Source: Verrucomicrobiia bacterium (GTDB lineage: Bacteria; Verrucomicrobiota; Verrucomicrobiia; Opitutales; Cerasicoccaceae). Taken from it: DNA of 64,000 nt. Both the position numbers and the translations under genes were made by a program. Where the stretch lies: positions 124,001-188,000 of the forward strand of contig JAUIHT010000004.1 in assembly GCA_030432235.1 (NCBI GenBank). Reading direction: 5' to 3'. Shown here piece after piece: positions 61,100 through 64,000 of the stretch. Under the pieces are notes generated by a model. The model was not told the origin of the DNA, made no database searches, and was given only the letters and a program-made list of their open reading frames with translations. Within the stretch, counting starts at the first letter, position 1, and each line of letters opens with the position of its first letter.

Positions 61100-63121
61100 C
61101 TAACTCTGGCCAATACCCAAAGGCACATTGGTTAAAGTCAGGATTGAGCCAGGCGCCACTTTAACACAGTCAGGCTGGTCTGGCACGCGAACCGCATCTA
61201 TACCCGCGCAAGTATTCGGGTCATAGGCCGACACTCTTTCAGCCCATTTAAATTCGCTTAGTTCCCATGGCAGGATGCTGACGTGTGCGGCAGCGCTACC
61301 CCGGTTAAGAGCGACCCAGGTTTTCTCACCTGAATCACCCATAAAAGCGGTAACGAAGAGATCCGGATTGTCGCAGCTTGTTTCAAGCCGCTTCATATCC
61401 TTTTTCACCCTCCGGCTCCAAGCGCCGAGCACTCGCAATTGGTGGCTCGTGGGTACGGGCATAGAGCCGTTCTCGCGGTCAACGGTGAATAAAGCCCGTG
61501 TCCAGGCATAGCTGGGCTGCTCGACATTCAACAGCGTCCAGCAATACAAAATGGCTGCGGCATCCAAGTGAACCAGATTTTTGTGGCTCAACTGTCCCAT
61601 GAGAAGCGCAAGCCTGAAGCTACGCATTTGGTAGCGCGGACTATTCACGCAGAGCTCCGTGGATAAAAACGGTTTGCCGTCAATAAGGCGATGAAGCTCC
61701 TGCATGGGTTCATCAAAAGCGTCCGGGTCTTTGAACTTCTCTTGGTAATCATACATATGCGCGGCTGCATAATCGATCTTACTCCAAGTCTCTGCTTTCT
61801 CCGTGAAAGTTTTCGCACGAGTAATTGCGTCGGCGTAAAGCTTACCCCAATGCGTATCGTTCGTCAGCATATTGGCGTCACTCATATGGATGCGCACCTC
61901 CTGAAAGCCGACTTCATCCAGGCCGGACCTCAATGCCGAAACCATCTCGTGATAAGTCGCCTTCGGGTGAGAGTTCTCATTTTGTATCCCCACCACCGCC
62001 GGCGGCTTGCCCGCCTTTTCTTTAGCTATCTGACAATACTTAACGATAGATTGGACATACTTGTCGACCTTGACCGGGTCGCTTCTTTCCACGCCCTTTT
62101 CATCGATAAAAGCCACGCCCGGGGTCACCATCCATTTAGGGAAATGCCAGTACTCAAACCAAACCTGTCCGTTGCGCTTAAGGAATTCCTTGTTTAACGC
62201 AAAGTCGCTGATGTTGCCATTGGGGAAATTATCACCGTAGTAGTGCGGCACCGCAGCACCGAGATCGTCCCAATTATCAGCCGCTTCGTTCAACTCACCT
62301 GCAATCGGGTTTTCTCGTTGGATTAGCAAATTATAATCTTCGATGAACTCCCAAAACTTGGCTTTTCCGGAATCACTTAATTCCGCGTAAGCGGTGGGAA
62401 TGGTTGTGCCGCCAAACCCTATCATAGTCTGACGCACTTCTTTCTCTTTGATGAGAACTTCGGCCGGAACTGGTGCGGTGCCCTTTAGCCCTCCCTTAAA
62501 AAGACCGGAAGCATCAGACAGCTGCAGTTGGTGGTGGTGTAAATCCTGAAGGCAGCTTTGAGCGATTTTGCGCTTACCGTTAACCCAAACCGCCAATTCG
62601 GTGTTATGCGATAGCACAAGCGAAATGGATCTTACAGGTTCAGAAAAAGCGACCGTGCGACTAGGCCATTTCTGCTCCGGGTGGATGTTAATACCCGTTT
62701 CGCCATTGAAACTGGACATGTGGGCCTTAAACCAGCGATTGCTATCCACATCAAAATCCTGATCGAACAACAGGTCGGGAGAATGCAGCCAGAAGGAGTC
62801 GTGAAAACATTGCTGAAAAACCAACTCCGTGGAATCCATCGTAAGCGTGATCTTGCTCTCGGGCCCGGTCAGTATCCATTTCAATTGGGCCTCTCCGGGT
62901 TGCCATTCGTCAAATTCCAGAGTACGCTCAAAACAAGCCGGGAGACGCTCCTTGAAAAAATGCGGCCTTTGCTGCTCCCCACACAACCAGATGTCCATGG
63001 TAGAATCATCCAAAGGAAGGCAAAATGCTTCGAGCACATCATCATTAGCGGTCAAGTTTGAACGGGCTTTTTCTGCCAGGGCTGATGATGACTCAGTATT
63101 GTTTTTTTCGATTTGTTCCAT
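61100..63121 (-). CDS. GH30-like (clan GH-A) glycosidase without signal peptide
   Basis: From ATG 63121 (673 residues; a GTG directly before is also in frame) no signal peptide is seen. About 230 residues of beta-rich sequence precede the barrel. QTMIGFGGTTIPTAYAEL is a GH30-type start, VVGIQNENSHP holds the acid/base Asn-Glu, and KPFLSTELCVNSPR holds the nucleophile Glu. A C-terminal beta domain with VTAFMGDSGEKTWVALNRG closes it, as in GH30 and GH39. Being cytoplasmic and upstream of the symporter, it may hydrolyse an imported oligosaccharide. Exact family not certain. Confidence 0.84.
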   Translation of the reverse strand: MEQIEKNNTESSSALAEKARSNLTANDDVLEAFCLPLDDSTMDIWLCGEQQRPHFFKERLPACFERTLEFDEWQPGEAQLKWILTGPESKITLTMDSTELVFQQCFHDSFWLHSPDLLFDQDFDVDSNRWFKAHMSSFNGETGINIHPEQKWPSRTVAFSEPVRSISLVLSHNTELAVWVNGKRKIAQSCLQDLHHHQLQLSDASGLFKGGLKGTAPVPAEVLIKEKEVRQTMIGFGGTTIPTAYAELSDSGKAKFWEFIEDYNLLIQRENPIAGELNEAADNWDDLGAAVPHYYGDNFPNGNISDFALNKEFLKRNGQVWFEYWHFPKWMVTPGVAFIDEKGVERSDPVKVDKYVQSIVKYCQIAKEKAGKPPAVVGIQNENSHPKATYHEMVSALRSGLDEVGFQEVRIHMSDANMLTNDTHWGKLYADAITRAKTFTEKAETWSKIDYAAAHMYDYQEKFKDPDAFDEPMQELHRLIDGKPFLSTELCVNSPRYQMRSFRLALLMGQLSHKNLVHLDAAAILYCWTLLNVEQPSYAWTRALFTVDRENGSMPVPTSHQLRVLGAWSRRVKKDMKRLETSCDNPDLFVTAFMGDSGEKTWVALNRGSAAAHVSILPWELSEFKWAERVSAYDPNTCAGIDAVRVPDQPDCVKVAPGSILTLTNVPLGIGQS

Positions 63122-63256
63122 CACTATCCAAGCTCGCCAAAAGCATCAACAAGGTCGACAGAATATTACGTGTAAAAAGGATTGCTATTCGCGGAACAAA
63201 ATCAGGAATCCTATATTAGTTACGTAATGAATCTATTACCGCGGGAGCACAAAACA

Positions 63257-63982
63257 ATGCGAACGTCCCCACCAAGACTCAGACATGGTTTTACGTTAGT
63301 CGAGCTGTTGACCGTTATTGCGATTGTAGCAGTGCTGGCCACCATCCTGATCGCCCTTGTCGGCAGCGCCAGAAATCAGGCAATGGTAGTGGAAAACACC
63401 AGCAATATCAGGCAAATCTATACCGCAGGGCAGATGTATGTCAGCGAGAACGATGGCCAAATGCCGGACCACCAGTTCGATAAGTTATTTCCTTGGCGCT
63501 CCTATGCCGTCTTCTGGCCCAGCATCGGCTCTCCTGGTTTAGGGAATTTGCTTATCCAGGGTCAGATCGATGATCCTAAAGTTTTTTACTCACCATTCGT
63601 GGAGAGCGAGCGTCATACCTATGAAGCATTCGCGAATGACTTTGCACAATTCCGTACCAATCAGGACCCGGGCAATTTAGCAGTCCGTTGCGGTTACATG
63701 TACAATCCCGACAGGCTGAGGGATCCACAAACGGGCCAAATAGCAGACCAATTCCGCACCGTACATGACATTGATGATCCCTCTACAACAGTTATGGTCA
63801 TGGACTTGCTTGTCGACCAGACGGTTCAAGGCCAGAAAACCCCGCCGGCCTGGTGCATCGTTATGGCAGATGGCTCTGCCAAGCGCATTGAGTCCGCAGA
63901 AGCTTATCATTCTATTTCGGGTGGGGTCAGCAACGACTACAACTCCTTTCTACAAATTCTGGATGATTTGCTGGACCGCTGA
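63257..63982 (+). CDS. Prepilin-type N-terminal domain protein (pseudopilin)
   Basis: From ATG 63257 (241 residues), with GGGAG 11 bases upstream, the protein has RLRHGFTLVELLTVIAIVAVL, a type IV prepilin leader cut after Gly11 with Glu16 at mature position 5. NTSNIRQIYTAGQMYVSENDG and TVMVMDLL match the same group as the pseudopilin at 22299. A frame open from 63182 (TTG) is less likely. It is divergent from the GH30-like gene over about 135 bases; TTACGTAA (63220-63227) lies between them. A second copy in one locus suggests several minor pseudopilins linked to polysaccharide use. Confidence 0.88.
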   Translation: MRTSPPRLRHGFTLVELLTVIAIVAVLATILIALVGSARNQAMVVENTSNIRQIYTAGQMYVSENDGQMPDHQFDKLFPWRSYAVFWPSIGSPGLGNLLIQGQIDDPKVFYSPFVESERHTYEAFANDFAQFRTNQDPGNLAVRCGYMYNPDRLRDPQTGQIADQFRTVHDIDDPSTTVMVMDLLVDQTVQGQKTPPAWCIVMADGSAKRIESAEAYHSISGGVSNDYNSFLQILDDLLDR

Positions 63983-64000
63983 GGTTACGAATTGCATCTC

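Noticed and set aside
63165-63227. Pair of ATTACGT-type elements in the GH30/pseudopilin divergent region
   Set aside because: Matches are 7-8 bases and could occur by chance in AT-rich DNA; noted but not called as operators.

Overview
The window looks like the chromosome of a marine, polysaccharide-degrading member of the Verrucomicrobiota, most likely class Opitutae (relatives of Coraliomargarita or Lentimonas). The basis is two PEP-CTERM surface proteins, a protein resembling the Verru_Chthon cassette A family, two prepilin-like proteins, five type I sulfatases, FAD_oxidored-type flavoproteins and many glycosidases without any SusC/SusD pair. No rRNA, intact tRNA or CRISPR array was seen. 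Family names rest on motif reading only.

Region 1 (1-10963) holds a truncated FAD-dependent oxidoreductase, a barrel-type putative glycosidase and a sulfatase on the minus strand. Divergent from them are two tandem clan GH-A-like exported glycosidases and a second sulfatase. Two nearly identical AT-rich promoter modules (3931-3992 and 5606-5666) tie these units together. Region 2 (11044-16620) has a PEP-CTERM protein, a Verru_Chthon A-like protein coupled to a small exported partner, and a scar with a tRNA 3'-end fragment and an IS3-type transposase remnant.

Region 3 (16633-41184) is the core degradation locus. On the minus strand are a sialate O-acetylesterase-like SGNH esterase, a GH2 giant, a pseudopilin, a PEP-CTERM protein, a second FAD oxidoreductase, three sulfatases, a Gfo/Idh/MocA dehydrogenase, a sugar-isomerase-like TIM barrel, a beta-propeller glycosidase and a second GH2 giant with a laminin-G-like front. 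Divergent from the last is a GH110-like enzyme translationally coupled to a LacI-type repressor. Three GGAAAACGTTTTC operators sit exactly at the promoters this repressor would be expected to control. GH2 plus GH110-like plus sulfatases suggests a sulfated galactan, perhaps of carrageenan type (inference). The GH2, GH-A and esterase proteins carry export signals, whereas all five sulfatases, the GH110-like enzyme and the beta-propeller enzyme do not. That implies exported cleavage followed by intracellular desulfation.

Region 4 (41469-54912) is a long minus-strand series of a different kind. It holds three alpha/beta hydrolases, a TPR-like exported protein, a MauE-type membrane protein, a rhodanese, an O-antigen-ligase-like protein with an extra C-terminal domain, two Cys-rich exported (poly)peptides (one only 51 residues), a C39-peptidase-like/DUF1573-like fusion, a YD-repeat protein and a DUF1573 protein. 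Its middle part (about 48240-53300) is clearly AT-rich compared with its surroundings. I find no named system that matches, so it is the best candidate here for an undescribed, redox- and peptide-related envelope system.

Region 5 (55511-63982) is a sugar-acid module: an AraC regulator divergent from a split UxaA-type altronate dehydratase (SAF part and catalytic part) and an SDR dehydrogenase. Facing them are an SSS-family Na+/solute symporter and a GH30-like enzyme without signal peptide, followed by a divergent pseudopilin.
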